Assembly: GCA_023053575.1 (NCBI GenBank)
Contig: JAKZAP010000020.1
Span: 16,735,998-16,799,997, forward strand
Direction of reading: 5' to 3'
Source: Branchinecta lynchi
Taxonomy: Eukaryota > Arthropoda > Branchiopoda > Anostraca > Branchinectidae
DNA: 64,000 bases
Part shown: positions 33,321 to 44,045 of the stretch, one piece after another
Position numbering within the stretch: position 1 is the first letter of the stretch
Layout: every line of letters starts with the position of its first letter
Translations under genes and position numbers: made by a program
Notes under the pieces: model-generated
The model's input: the letters and a program-made list of their open reading frames with translations, nothing else
What the model was told of the DNA's origin: nothing
The model's database searches: none

Positions 33321-33635
33321 CGCGCCGAGTGCCGACTGCTATTTTTCACCGACCGGCCGACAACGTTGGGGGAGGGCTCCCGCCCCTCCCCACCCTACCC
33401 CATACGTGACGCCGCTGGTTATAACAACTTGTAATAAAACATATATAGCACTTTACACAAGGGACTTGTACCGTGACCAATTATATTATTATATTAACAA
33501 TATTTTACATTAATATAAATTTCCGTGACATGGGGATGTGAACTGGTTAGATGAATTTGCCTTCGGGCGGGATCACTGTTCCTACGCCGGCTTCTACCAG
33601 ACTATTGTAGTGGTTTGCGAACTCGGTTCTCAAGC

Positions 33636-33708
33636 CCCTCGGTAGCTCAGTTGGTAGGGCGCCTGCCTTGTAAGCAGAGGGTCCTGGATTCAATTCCCGG
33701 CCGAGGAG
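33636..33708 (+). tRNA. tRNA-Thr(UGU)-like gene, probably a pseudogene
   Basis: A 73-nt cloverleaf can be drawn: acceptor CCCTCGG / CCGAGGA, D arm GCTCAGTTGGTAGGGC, anticodon loop CTTGTAA with anticodon TGT, T arm CTGGATTCAATTCCCGG. Box A (TAGCTCAGTTGG) and a box-B-like GGATTCAATTCC are present. Pairs 1-72, 27-43 and the normally invariant 53-61 are mismatched, and no T-rich terminator follows immediately. It is therefore likely decayed or tRNA-derived. It lies only 50 bp from a DENND4 exon. Confidence 0.5.
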
Positions 33709-33757
33709 CATTTTTATCTTTCAGTTCACTACTGATAAAACAGAACAACTCGCTTAC

Positions 33758-33921
33758 CGAAATCCAAATTGTCTCTTCCCAAAGCGGCAACTTCGAGGAA
33801 CAGTACATCGCGGTACAGACCGATCAGCCGTCCCCTCCTTCTACTTTTTTCCTCGACAAGCTTTTGTAAAGCAGCGGCCAGCTCGCCTGACTGGGCGAGA
33901 GCAAGGATTTCCGACACCAGT
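33758..33921 (-). CDS. DENND4: DENND4-type DENN protein, exon near the C-terminus
   Basis: A 164-bp exon with acceptor TTTATTTTTCAG before 33921 and donor TCG/GTAAGC after 33758. One leading base, 54 codons and one trailing base read LVSEILALAQSGELAAALQK, KSRRRGRLIGLYRDVLFLE and VAALGRDNLDF. The block (S/L)YR(D/E).LFL.(L/V).ALGRDN is characteristic of the C-terminal region of DENND4A/B/C. Its first base completes the CA left by exon 42197-42288. The last exon, expected to encode the final tail, should lie further left on the minus strand but was not recognised. Confidence 0.85.
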
Positions 33922-33961
33922 CTGAAAAATAAACGTTATTCATCTAACCTGATTAAATACA

Positions 33962-34022
33962 TAAATGCCAGTGCTCTTCTCGGACCAACGCACGGAAGAC
34001 GGGAGGGGAGGGGGGAATAATC
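33962..34022 (-). mobile_element. LINE scrap
   Basis: On the minus strand this matches the segment 41675-41735 of the LINE inserted in a MITE: CCCCTCCCCTCCCGTCTTCC, GTGCGT.GGTCCGAGA and ACTGGCA. It codes PPSPPVFRASVREE in that element. Confidence 0.65.
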
Positions 34023-34151
34023 CCATCTGAGGACAACACATTAGCTGTGTTTTTTGCCTTTTCTCCATAGGTCGGTTAAACCTATTTGCCGCTATTGACC
34101 GTTTTTTTGTCTCGCCGGTCGATTCGACTGAGCTCTAAAAAAACGGCTTAT

Positions 34152-36432
34152 AAGAACAAGAGCTACGAGCTCATATGGCACTTGTACGAGTAGGCTGTAC
34201 AAGAAAATAGATGAGAACGTCACAAAATACACCCGCCATCCAAAAATGCGGTTCGGAAATAGAAATAGGATATTTAGTTTCACTCATTTCTGAGCAGTTC
34301 CGGCATCGTCTCGATTGTCTGTAGCAAATGCACATGACTGTTCAAACTTTCATCCCAATAAATCCATTTGTTTGATCCCTAGACGTGCTGCACGATTTCC
34401 GGTACTCACTCTATTTCCACCTACCGTGGCCGAATCTGGTTCGGAATAAAAAAAATCGACCAACTAAAGCATCTTCGTTTATACCATCTATCAAGTTTCA
34501 CTCGAATCTGAGCATTTTTGGAAAGTTCCGGTACCCGCCCCCCCCCTCCCACCAACGTTGTCGGAGCCGGTTCGGGCCCAATCTCTTAATTCCCTGTTCC
34601 TGTCCATCAAGTTTGACTGAAGTTGGAGCATAGCCTATCTGCAAGTTCCAGTACCCCCCCCCCCCTACCTTGGCCGAATCCGGCCCGAACGCCGAATAAC
34701 AAATCTAGGCCGCATAAACTCGGCACTGTCGAATTGCATCTCATTCGGTCCATCCGTTTTGTTTTTGGGCATGTCAAAAGTCCTCCACCCCCAATTCCCC
34801 TAATCGTGGTCGCACATGGTTCGAACGCATGTTTTACATGTCGAGGCCATCGATTCGTATCACCCATGAAGTTTCACTCGAATCAGACCACTCGTTCGCA
34901 ATTTATAGAAGTCAATTTCCATATTTCTTTTCTCTTGCTCCCCAAAAAATGCTCGGATCTAGGAATGGAAGTGTCCGGGGGTATGTTGTGTCAGGTTCTT
35001 AAGTCAAGATAATTCGGGTCGCTAATATGCATGCAAAGTTTCGTTGTCGTTTTACATCTGGAACTGTTCTAACTCACGACTACCGGAATTCCAGGAAACC
35101 CCGTCCAGCTCCCCCCACAGAGCCCTGAAACCATCTGGCTCCGTCAATTTCATCTAGGCCTAATGCTTGTTCCATCCATTAAGTTTCGTCCCAATCCCTC
35201 TGCTTTTAGAGTTTCTTGAGTTTTCCACCCCCCCCCCCATCCCCACAGGTATCGGACCCGACCCGGACGTGACACTGAACGTCCGAGGCGATAGCTCACC
35301 AGACAAGTTTCATTCAAATCCGATCACCCGTTCAAAAGTAATGCACGCCACTAGATTCCGGACTCCCCATCCACCCACTCCCCCCACGATGGTCGGGTCG
35401 GGGAAACGACTGTTCTCAAGTCAATCTGTTCGGATCCCTGACATACCTGCCAAGTTTCATCGCCCTGGGACATCAGGAAGTATGCCGAAATCGCGGGATC
35501 GCTAGAAATCCGGACCCCCACAGTGCCCTGATCCGGTCCGGTTATGTCAATGACGTGTCTAGGAACTGTGCTTGTTTTTCCCACCAAGTTTCATCCCGAT
35601 CCCTCCACTTTAAGCGTTTCTTAAAATTTCCGGCTCCCTCCTCCAACTCCCCCCAGTGTCATCGGATCCGGCCCGGATTTAAAGTGAGATGTCTGAGACA
35701 CGAGGTCATCCTAATTATCAATTTTCATCAAGATCCGATCACCCGTTCGCAAGCTAAAAATACCTCAAATTTTGGCTTCACCCTCCCTCCACTCCCCCCC
35801 CCCCCCCCAGATGGTCGAATCGGGGAATTGACGATTTCCTATTTAATCTGGTCGGGCCCTAGACATGCCTGTCAATTTCCATTGTCCCAGCACATCAGGA
35901 AGCACGGAACTCGCGGGATCACTACAAATTCTGACTCCCCCCCCCCAACTCCCCCAAAGTGAGCGGATCCGCTCCGGTTATATCAGTCACGTATCTAGGA
36001 CTTTTGCTTGTACTTTCCACCAAGTTTCATCCGGATCCCTCCACTCTAAGTGTTTTCCAAGATTTCCGGTTTCCCCCTCCAACTCCCCCCAGTGTCACCG
36101 GATAGGGTCTGGATTTAAAATGGAGGGTCTGAGACACGAAGTCCTTCCATATATCAAGTTACATTAAGATCCGATCACCCGTTCGTAAGCTAAAATATCT
36201 AATTTTTCCTATTTTTTCCGGATTCCCCCTCCCTCCACTCCCCTCCAGATGGTCGGATCGAGGAAGCGACAATTTCTAATTTAATCTGGTCCAGTTCCTG
36301 ATATGCCTGCCAAGTTTCATCGTCCTAGCTTATCTGGAAGTGCCCGAACTAGCAAAACCGGGACCGACAGACCGACTGACGGACAGAAATTACAATCGCT
36401 ATATGGCACTTGAGTAGGCTCAAGCGCCATAA
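34152..36432 (+). mobile_element. Family B element, copy B3
   Basis: Starts AACAAGAGCTACGAGCTCAT with ATGGCACTTGTACGAG. The body is a series of about 140-bp half-units carrying CAAGTTTCATYNNGATCC, (C/T)CACCCGTTC.(A/T)AAG and TCCGGATTCCCCCTCC words. The 3' end has GACCGACAGACCGACTGACG and the hairpin TATGGCACTTGAG / CTCAAGCGCCATA, then AAAA. No protein is encoded. It is followed after 130 bp by a second, nearly identical element. Confidence 0.8.
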
Positions 36433-36564
36433 AAAATGGAGTATTCCCGTCGCCGGCGCCTATCTCTTCAATGAGAATTTTGAATTTCGCGCCGTGCCAA
36501 CAGCGTAGGTCGGTTGGACGGTTGGACTAACCGACCGGCAAACGGAGCAAAAAAAAAACAGCTT

Positions 36565-38493
36565 ATAACAAGAGCTACGAGCTCATATGGCACTTGTACG
36601 AGTAGGCTGTACAACAAAGTAGATGAGAACGTCACAAAATACACCCGCCATCCAAAAATGCTGTTCGGAAATAGAAATAGGATATTTGTGCTCATTTCTG
36701 AGCAGTTTCGGCATCGCCTCGATTGTCTGTAGCAAATGCACATGACTTTTCAAACTTTCATCCCAATAAATCCATTTGTTTGATCCCTAGACGTGCTACA
36801 CGATTTCCGGTACTCACTCTATCTCCACCTACCGTGGCCGAATCTGGTTCGGAATAAAAAAAAATCGACCACCTAAAGCATCTTCTTTTCTACCATCCAT
36901 CAAGTTTCACTCGAATCTGAGCATTTTTGGAAAGTTTCGGTACCCCCCCCCCCCTCCCACCAACGTTGTCGGAGCAGGTTCGGGCCCAATCTCGTAATTC
37001 CCTGTTCCTGTCCATCAAGTTTCACTGAAATTGGAGCATAGCCTATCTGCAAGTTTCCAGTACCCCCCCCCTACCTTGGCCGAATCCGGCCCGGACACCA
37101 AATAACAAATCTAGGCCGCATAAACTCGGCACTGTCGAATTTGTATCTCATTCGGTCCATCCGTTTGTTTTTTGTGCATGTCCAAAGTCCCCCCACCCCC
37201 AATTCCCCTAATCGTGGTCGCATATGGTCGGAACGCATGTCTTACATGTCGAGGCCATCGATTCGTATCACCCATGAAGTTTCACTCGAATCAGACCACT
37301 CGTTTGCAATTTATAGAAGTCAATTTCCACATTTCTCTTCTCTTGCACCCCAAAAAATGCTCGGATCTAGGAACGGAAGTTTCCGAGGGTATGTTGTGTC
37401 AGGTTCTTAAGTCAAGATAATTCGGGTAGCTAATGTGCCTGCAAAGTTTCGTTGTCGTTTTACATCTGGAACTATTCTAACTCACGACTACCGGAATTCC
37501 AGGAAACCCCCTCCAACTCCCCCCACAGAGCCGCGAAACCACCTGGCTCCGTCAATTTCATCTAGTCCTAATGCTTGTTCCATCCATTAAGTTTCGTCCC
37601 AATCCCTCTGCTTTTAGATTTTCTTGAGTTTTTCCACCCCCCCCCCCCCCCCATCCCCGCAGGTATCGGACCCGACCCGGACGTGACACTGAACGTCCGA
37701 GGCGATAGCTCACCAGACAAGTTTCATTCAAACCCGATCACCCGTTCAAAAGTTATGCACGCCACTAGATTCCGGACTCCCCATCCACCCACCCCCCACC
37801 CCCACGATGGTCGGGTCGGGGAAACGGCTGTTCTCAAGTCAATGTGTTCGGATCCCTGTCATACCTGCCAAGTTTCATCGCCCTAGGACATCAGGAAGTA
37901 TGCCGAACTCGCGGGATCGCTAGAAATCCGGACCCCCACCCCAACTCCCCCACAGTGCCCTGATCCGGTCCGGTTATGTCAATGACTTGTCTAGGACTTG
38001 TGCTTGTTTTTCCCACCAAGTTTCATCCCGATCCCTCCACTCTAAGCGTTTCTCAAAATTTCCGGTTCCCTCCTCCAACTCCCCCCAGTGTCATCGGATC
38101 CGGCCCGGATTTAAAGTGAGTGTGGAGGTGAGAAATGTGAGGGTCTGAGACACGAAGTCCTTCCATATATCAAGTGAGAAATGGAGGGTCTGAGACACGA
38201 AGTCCTTCCATATATCAAGTTTCATTAAGATCCGATCACCCGTTCGTAAGCTAAAAATATCTCACTTTTCCTATTTTTTCCGGATTCCCCCTCCCTCCAC
38301 TCCCCTCCAGATGGTCGGATCGGGGAAGCGACCATTTCTAATTTAATCTGGTCCAGTTCCTGATACGCCTGCCAAGTTTCATCGTCCTAGCTTATCTGGA
38401 AGTGCCCGAACTAGCAAAACCGGGACCGACAGACCGACTGATGGACAGAAATTACAATCGCTATATGGCACTTGAGTAAGCTCAAGTGCCATA
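36565..38493 (+). mobile_element. Family B element, copy B4, tandem neighbour of B3
   Basis: Repeats the text of B3 from its start almost base for base to about 37990 and ends with the same 3' module. Its terminal hairpin is perfect: TATGGCACTTGAG, loop TAAG, CTCAAGTGCCATA. Compared with B3 it lacks about 350 bp in the 3' half and has a 45-bp tandem duplication (GTCTGAGACACGAAGTCCTT words at about 38145 and 38190). The flanks of B3 and B4 share TAGGTCGGTT and ACGGCTTATA, as if the element and flank were duplicated as a unit. Confidence 0.8.
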
Positions 38494-38639
38494 AAAACTT
38501 AGGTCGGTTAACCGAAGGAAGAAAACGACTTATAGTGGGAAATCTTGAAGGTCGGTTAACTGGATGACGGCGGAGCTAAATTTTCAGAAAATTTCAAAAA
38601 ATTGCTAAATTTTTTGAAAGAGTATTTCTGCGGTCCGTT

Positions 38640-38860
38640 AATACTCTCTAATGACTCAAAGTCCAAAACACGCCACTGATCCTCAGGAAGAATGAGTAAG
38701 CGTCTACGTAACGACTCAAACTCAATGACTCAAATCCCGTGTCAAGCAATCAGGGCGATCTTTGGGAGCAGCTGTGACCCCACTTCTGCCTTTCTTCCGC
38801 TAGGTAGCCGGAGAGGCTGGAGATATTGCATCGGCAAGGAGAGATAGTCTTCAAGAGTAT
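38640..38860 (-). repeat. Local repeat R, copy 3
   Basis: Contains CCAAAACACGCCACTGATCC, CTTCCGCTAGGTAGCCGGAG and a reduced GATAGTCTTCAAGAGTATT. Closest to copy 2. Confidence 0.7.
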
Positions 38861-38914
38861 TTGGGAACGTCTGAAATATTGAAATTGAAAAATTGAAAAA
38901 TCTGAAATATTGTG

Positions 38915-39012
38915 ATCACCCAATTTTTACATAACTTCATCCCATCATTTATTTATGGTCAGATCTTGTAAATGTATTAGTTAGTTTGTTTCGTGTCTGT
39001 GTATTTCGTAAA
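38915..39012 (+). mobile_element. LINE 3' UTR fragment
   Basis: CATCATTTATTTATGG, TTGTAAATGTATTAGTTAG and TTTCGTGTCTGTGTATTTCG follow the same order as the UTR of the LINE at 41551-41924, about 80 percent alike by eye. No coding part and no tail. Confidence 0.65.
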
Positions 39013-39019
39013 TAATACT

Positions 39020-39195
39020 CTATGTACGAAGTACAGAACACACCAGTGAACCTCGGGAAGAACGAGAAACGTCGCGCGAATGATGCCTCAAATTCTGTAT
39101 CAACAAATCACCGCCGCCCGTTGGGGTTAGCTGCGGTGACGCTACCGGCTCTTTCGCTAGGTACACGGCGATTCTTCATCGACACGAAGAGTTAC
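39020..39195 (-). repeat. Local repeat R, copy 4 (most diverged)
   Basis: Shares AGAACACACCAGTGA.CCTC with GGGAAGAACGAG and the CTTTCGCTAGGTA.ACGG words with the other R copies; the end is lost. It abuts the inverted MITE copy at 39201. Confidence 0.5.
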
Positions 39196-39200
39196 CCTAG

Positions 39201-39509
39201 GAGCGTGTTCCACCCTTCTACAGATAGTAACTATGAGTTACTATTTCCGTTCCAACCTCACCAAAAGTTACTACGCTGACCATTCCAACCTTCTCGAAAT
39301 AGTTACTAATAGTAGTTATTAATAGTAGCTATTTGCTTCCCACGCTCGGGAGCGCAGTAACTACGGATCTCTGTAACGTGATTGGTCGGATTCGCCCGTG
39401 GCATGATATTCTGCTGAGAAATAGACAAATCATTCCAGCCTTGACGGTAAAAAGCCAGAATTCGTGACGTCATGCGTAGTAACTACGCTAAGTAGGATGG
39501 AACACGCTC
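39201..39509. mobile_element. MITE with GAGCGTGTTCCA ends, copy 2 (inverted orientation)
   Basis: Begins GAGCGTGTTCCACCCTTCTA and ends TAGGATGGAACACGCTC, the reverse of copy 1. Internal words CGTGACGTCATGCGTAGT and TAGTTACTAATAGTAG agree with copy 1. No matching target duplication is visible around it. Confidence 0.85.
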
Positions 39510-40046
39510 CGCACAGACGTTCACCCTGAGGCGATATCGGCCATTGCCGAGATTTTCGTCGCCAAAATCGGCGGTTTCTGTTGCTTCGTCAGGCGATTTT
39601 CAATGTTGGGAAAATTCAACTTTAATCGGGCGACAGTACGATTTTATGCACGCAACATCACCCATTTTGTATGTAAAGCGAGAAAGGGATTTTTTTCTTC
39701 AATTTTTTTGTGTGAAATTCTGTTGCCGACGAAAATTCAGTGTGAACATCCAGGCGATAAAACTCTTCCGTCGCTGCGATTGAAAAATCTAGTTCATCGC
39801 CGCGATTTGCTCTGTGTGAGCCTAGGGTCAGTCATCATGAGTATAACCGCTTGTTACTATATATCACAGAGCGACTTGACAGTAGCCATCTTGGGTTCAG
39901 GAAGTTATCTTTATAATTAAATGGAAATACTAAACCAAGAACCTATAACGAAAATACCACATCCTCGCTAAGAAACCTATCATTTGATTCCGCATCCCGG
40001 TTGCTTCTGATCTATAAAGCAAAAGCATTTAGCTGCAATTTTATTA
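39510..40046. other. Unassigned DNA, possibly a decayed inverted-repeat element
   Basis: CACAGACGTTCACCCTGAGG.. near 39512 and ..CGATTTGCTCTGTGTGAGCC near 39820 could be weak inverted ends, but the match is short. No gene recognised. Confidence 0.3.
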
Positions 40047-40430
40047 GTTGCGTTTTTGCAGATACCATGGTATCTGATACCATGATCTAAAGTCGTTTTT
40101 GCAGCTTCGTGGTATCTGATACCACGGTTAAAAGGCGTTTTTGCTTATCTGATATTCAGATACCACGGTCCGACCGTGGTAATCATAGTATCTGAAGAAG
40201 TCATCTCACTTTCATCAACTTTTGTCAAATTGGTGAGAAAGAAGTTTGGCACTTAGTGATGTGACTGAATATCAGTTTTTCTTTTGGGGTGACTTCGAAA
40301 AGCGCAATTCCGGCAATTATCGTTTTTGCAGAGCAACAGTATATCAGATACCACGGTAACTGCAAAAGCGACTAATTGTAGATCCAGCTACCGTGGTAAC
40401 AGATACCATGGTATCTGCAAAAACGCAACT
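40047..40430. mobile_element. MITE with GTTGCGTTTTTGCAG ends and GATACC dyad array
   Basis: Starts GTTGCGTTTTTGCAGATACC ATGGTATCTG and ends with its inverse CAGATACCATGGTATCTGCA then AAAACGCAAC; TA flanks both ends. Inside, GATACCA(C/T)GGTATC and half-sites GATACCACGGT recur at least eight times in both orientations with TTTTTGC spacers. No transposase is present. Related degraded copies lie at 23020-23215 and 62060-62245. Confidence 0.85.
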
Positions 40431-40739
40431 ATTATCATTATTATTTTAATGTATCCTGTTGAGGTGCGGGAAGAAGGTAAGGTCTGAGAGGAGATTATAA
40501 CATCAGGTATTGTGGGTAAGCTCGTAGCAAGCCCTGGGCCTAAGACTTGATCATAATTTAGAACCATCGACGCAGGACTGAGGCAGTCCCGGGTTCGTAG
40601 CTCCCAGAAGATACATAGATTTAATAAGTGACGTGTTGACATATATTATACCAGTCGAGAATATATGTAAGTTTAAAGGGTCCGGTATGAGTGAATTAAT
40701 GAAAGTTGCCCATCAAAACTGGCCCAAGAGAACCTAGAT

Positions 40740-40935
40740 GGAATAAACAAAACAAAATAAATTTATTTTTGCAGAGGCACACAATTGAGAGACGTGCAAG
40801 AATGTGTCGGTTATATACATACAAGAGTCTGATTATTTGTGTGTAAGTGTGTGTGAGTTTGATAGACATGTTGTAGTTTCTTTTTATACATTACTCTTCA
40901 GTTTGAAGGATTCAAATAAATAATAATAATACACA
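40740..40935 (+). mobile_element. Possible LINE 3' end with (AATA)n tail
   Basis: 3'-UTR-like sequence with GTGTGTAAGTGTGTGTGAG, then TTGAAGGATTCAAATAAATA and ATAATAATAC. It resembles other LINE ends only in style. Confidence 0.35.
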
Positions 40936-41371
40936 CTTGCAGAAAACTAGGGTACCACAACACTTCCGTAATTTTTCTGAAAAGTCAGTGACTAGACCCT
41001 GCCTTGTCGATTTTAGGTCTGAGTAGATAGGCATACCGATATATGTGAGGAATCCTGTGGGGGGAACATACTGGCTACCAAGAACAGACATACCACCAAG
41101 GATTTGTTACAAAATAATAAGCACCTAACTTTTACTCTCACTGAAAGTTGTCCCAAACGGACAGACTACGATCCCAATACATCTCCGAGGAGTTGCATAC
41201 TTCCCCGCTGCTACATGCTACCATCTCACCTATCATAGCCTTGAGCTTAAAGAGTAAACGAAACGCCCCTCGTTTCATACGCTAGAGTGTGGTCTAGTCA
41301 AAGCAGTGTTGCCAGGCGTATGAGTATACTTCTAAGATATCGGAAAATGGCGAGGACACAACTGACACTAA

Positions 41372-42040
41372 GAGCGTGTTCCACCCTACTTACCGTAGTT
41401 ACTACGCATGACGTCACGAATCCTGGCTTTTTGTCGTCAAGGCTGGAACGATTTTTCTATTTTCCAGCAGGATCTCACGCCAGGGGCGAATCCGACCAAT
41501 CACGTTACAGAGATGCGTAGTAACTACGCTTACTATGCTCCCGAGCATGGTACTCACGCCACGGGAATCATTCTGGGTGATCATAATATTACATACGAAG
41601 AGGCTCTCATTAAACTTGACATTCCTAAATTATCTGTACGTAGAAATACTCTTTCAAACAAATTTGGATGATGACCCATCTATTCCCCCCTCCCCTCCCG
41701 TCTTCCGTGCGTCGGTCCGAGAGGAATACTGGCAATACATTTTCCCGATATCCCGCTAATTCTTCTACCCAATATTTACGTAGTTTCATTCCATCATTTA
41801 TTTCTGGTAATTTCTTGTAAGTGTATTAGTTAATTTGTTTCTTGTGTGTCTGTGTATTTTGTAAATTTGTATTCCTTTTCTAGCTTTTAGCTATTCGGAT
41901 TAAACTTGATTGATTGATTGATTGTAAGCAAATAGTAACTATTAGTTACTATTCCGACAAGGTTGGAACGGTCAGCGTAGTAACTTTTCGTGAGGATGGA
42001 ACGGAAATAGTAACTATAGTTAGAAGGGTGGAACACGCTC
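41372..42040. mobile_element. MITE with GAGCGTGTTCCA ends, copy 3, split by a LINE
   Basis: Begins GAGCGTGTTCCACCCTAC and ends TAGAAGGGTGGAACACGCTC. TAA at 41369-41371 and again at 42041-42043 is a clean 3-bp target duplication. The left half stops at GAGCATGG (41550) and the right half resumes at TAAGCAAATAG (41925), exactly continuous when compared with copy 1; a LINE fragment fills the gap. Confidence 0.88.
41551..41924 (+). mobile_element. 5'-truncated LINE inserted in a MITE, with (TGAT)n tail
   Basis: A 374-bp insertion. The first part codes ITYEEALIKLDIPKLSVRRN with TLSNKFG, then, after a frame change, PPSPPVFRASVREEYW; these are last blocks of a CR1/Jockey-like ORF2. The UTR follows, and the 3' end is TTGATTGATTGATTGATTG. 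No target duplication is evident. Related pieces are at 33962-34022 and 38915-39012. Confidence 0.85.
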
Positions 42041-42196
42041 TAAAGTTCGAATCCCAATTTTTCCAGCTCGAACTGAATGAGTGGAAGGGAAACCCTCACC
42101 TCGCCGATCAAAACCCAAGGTCTCCCTCGGTCCTTACGACATCTGATGCGTTTGGAAAGGCATGAAAAGCTCGTTTAAAACAAGGGATAAACTTAC

Positions 42197-42288
42197 TGCT
42201 TCACTTCGATAAACTCCTCGTCTATCTGATCGTGGGATGTTGGAGGTACTTCGTATCGCCGCCAGAGCTGGTATAGAGGCGGGATGGA
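42197..42288 (-). CDS. DENND4: DENND4-type DENN protein, exon
   Basis: A 92-bp exon with acceptor TGTCTTTTTTAG before 42288 and donor AAGCA/GTAAGT after 42197. It reads SIPPLYQLWRRYEVPPTSHD then QIDEEFIEVK plus two bases. IPPLY.LW is a conserved anchor in the C-terminal region of DENND4 proteins. It begins in phase 0 after exon 44604-44759 and its trailing CA is completed by the exon at 33921, across an 8.3-kb intron filled with family B elements. Confidence 0.87.
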
Positions 42289-43892
42289 CTAAAAAAGACA
42301 TAATATGGAATCACAAACTTTCAGCTTACGAGTCTATGAATAAAAGCATCACAACAGGAAATATCAAAGGGTAGAAACACATGCACAATATCTCGTTCAT
42401 TTTATTAACACAAAAATCAATCAATGGTCGTTCTTAAGTACAGTAGAGGTATGATTATGTGAACGTTTGCTAACAGTGAAGCCGAAGACAAAACTAAAAC
42501 CCAAACCAGGCGTTTTTTCCTATAAATACTAGTAATAATCCCTCACGCTTTTGTCAATTTTGCTAATTCACCATTCAACTATGAAAGTGACTCAGCTGAC
42601 ACCTCTGTTTTGTTTTTTATAATTTGAAAAGTTTGCCGGGAGGAACGCACCTTCAATGGAGAAGATAGCGGTCCGAACCGTCAAATACCTTCAAAAGAGG
42701 AAGGACCTTTTTAATAAATAAAAAATCAAAGAAATTTAATTGAATTTCTGCTTCAAGTTTGTGCCAGGGTAACCCTGAAATAGTTGGCTGTTAGCTGATA
42801 TCAAGTTTGTTAATTTTTTTTTTCCATTTTACTTTTTTATATGCAAGTAAGAAAGTCAAGGTAGTGGAACAGTTAAAAAAGTGTTCAAATAAGCATACCT
42901 CTACTGTAGTTTGGTCCTCACTCAATGTTGTGTAGAACCAGCTACAAATGGCCTACTAATGCCGTGTTCGAACCGCCTTACGATTACTCGATGGATAGAT
43001 AAGATAAATCTTTTTATTCGCCAAAAACTGATCATGGCTCACGCCAAATTCGTTCGGCATAATCATGGATACAACTTATGAGCACACACATAATAGGCCT
43101 ACGCATATACGGCTACAACGGTCATAAATAACATGATAAATTAGGCTAGCAGCTCAGCTTATGCTTCGTTATACAACTTCATTTAATTGGCTGCAACTTT
43201 TCAACCGTGTAGCTACCTTGCGAGGGAACCTTTTTGTCAGCTTTTCAGAAAGGAAAATATTTTTGTGGATCGGGTGATTCAGAGATTTGACACCAAACTC
43301 CATACAGAGTTTCAGCCTTCATTCATGTAATTAGGCGATTTCGAATTTACTTAGTAACTCTTCGTTGGACCTCTCGGCCACTTTTGACGCTATTATTAGA
43401 GCTCTTTTTTACTAGAAAGACAAACAGCCAGTACAGAGCAGGGAGATGAATAGGAGTTATTTGATTTTTAATCCCGCATTTCAACGAAACGAGAACCCGG
43501 TTTAACTAGGATAGGCTACGCCAAGATGGATATTTTTCCCAATCTTCTTTTCTCCATTTTACCACAAACTTATAAACACTTTTTTAAATATCAGTTATCT
43601 TTCTTCTCCCCCTCCCCCCCCCCCCTTTTTTTCTCTCTACCCCTAATCACAGCCCGGCTGAGATTCGCGAAGCGACTAACCTAGTCCGGGTTGCAGCGCT
43701 TCGGGTTCGGAATAGTAATATATTCCGAATCCAAACCGCAAGAACCCGTCCTTGGTTGTTAAGTATCGGAGGGTAGAGCCCGCAAACACCTACTCTTTCC
43801 CCTTCTCTCACCATTCCTCCAAACCCAAATCCGCTGCATCGCAGTTGCAATCAATTATGCTTATCCTCCCTAGAGGACACCAGCGGAACTAC
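42289..43892. other. DENND4 intron, no feature supported
   Basis: AT-rich DNA; a C tract at 43608-43625. The stretch 42990-43190 has the look of a minus-strand LINE 3' end (ATAAGATAAATCTTTTTATTC), but no tail or coding block confirms it. Confidence 0.4.
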
Positions 43893-44045
43893 ACTGTAAT
43901 AAGTTTCTCCGAATAAGGATTAATGTTAACTGTAGCATTTGCTACTGGGAATCTTATCTCTACTGGGATAAGTAATCCGAATTAGAGACAATCTTATTTC
44001 AGGAGAGACAAGATTCATCCCAGTAGCAAATCCTGCAAGATTTTC
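43893..44045. mobile_element. CACTGTAA MITE, right-truncated copy
   Basis: Starts CACTGTAATAAGTTTCTCCG after a TA. It has AGCATTTGCTACTGGGAATC with TTATCTCTAC, and the inverse GACAAGATTCATCCCAGTAG with CAAATCCTGC. The words match the complete copy at 57361-57502, but the right CACTGT end is lost. Confidence 0.75.

Noticed and set aside
33615..33869. 84-codon plus frame over the tRNA-like gene and DENND4 exon
   Set aside because: Its N-terminal half is the translated tRNA-like gene and the rest is antisense of the DENND4 exon.
43640..43850. Possible 5S rRNA-like or structured RNA (GGTTGTTAAGTATCGGAGGG)
   Set aside because: Only a short resemblance to the 5S 3' half; the conserved internal control region is absent.
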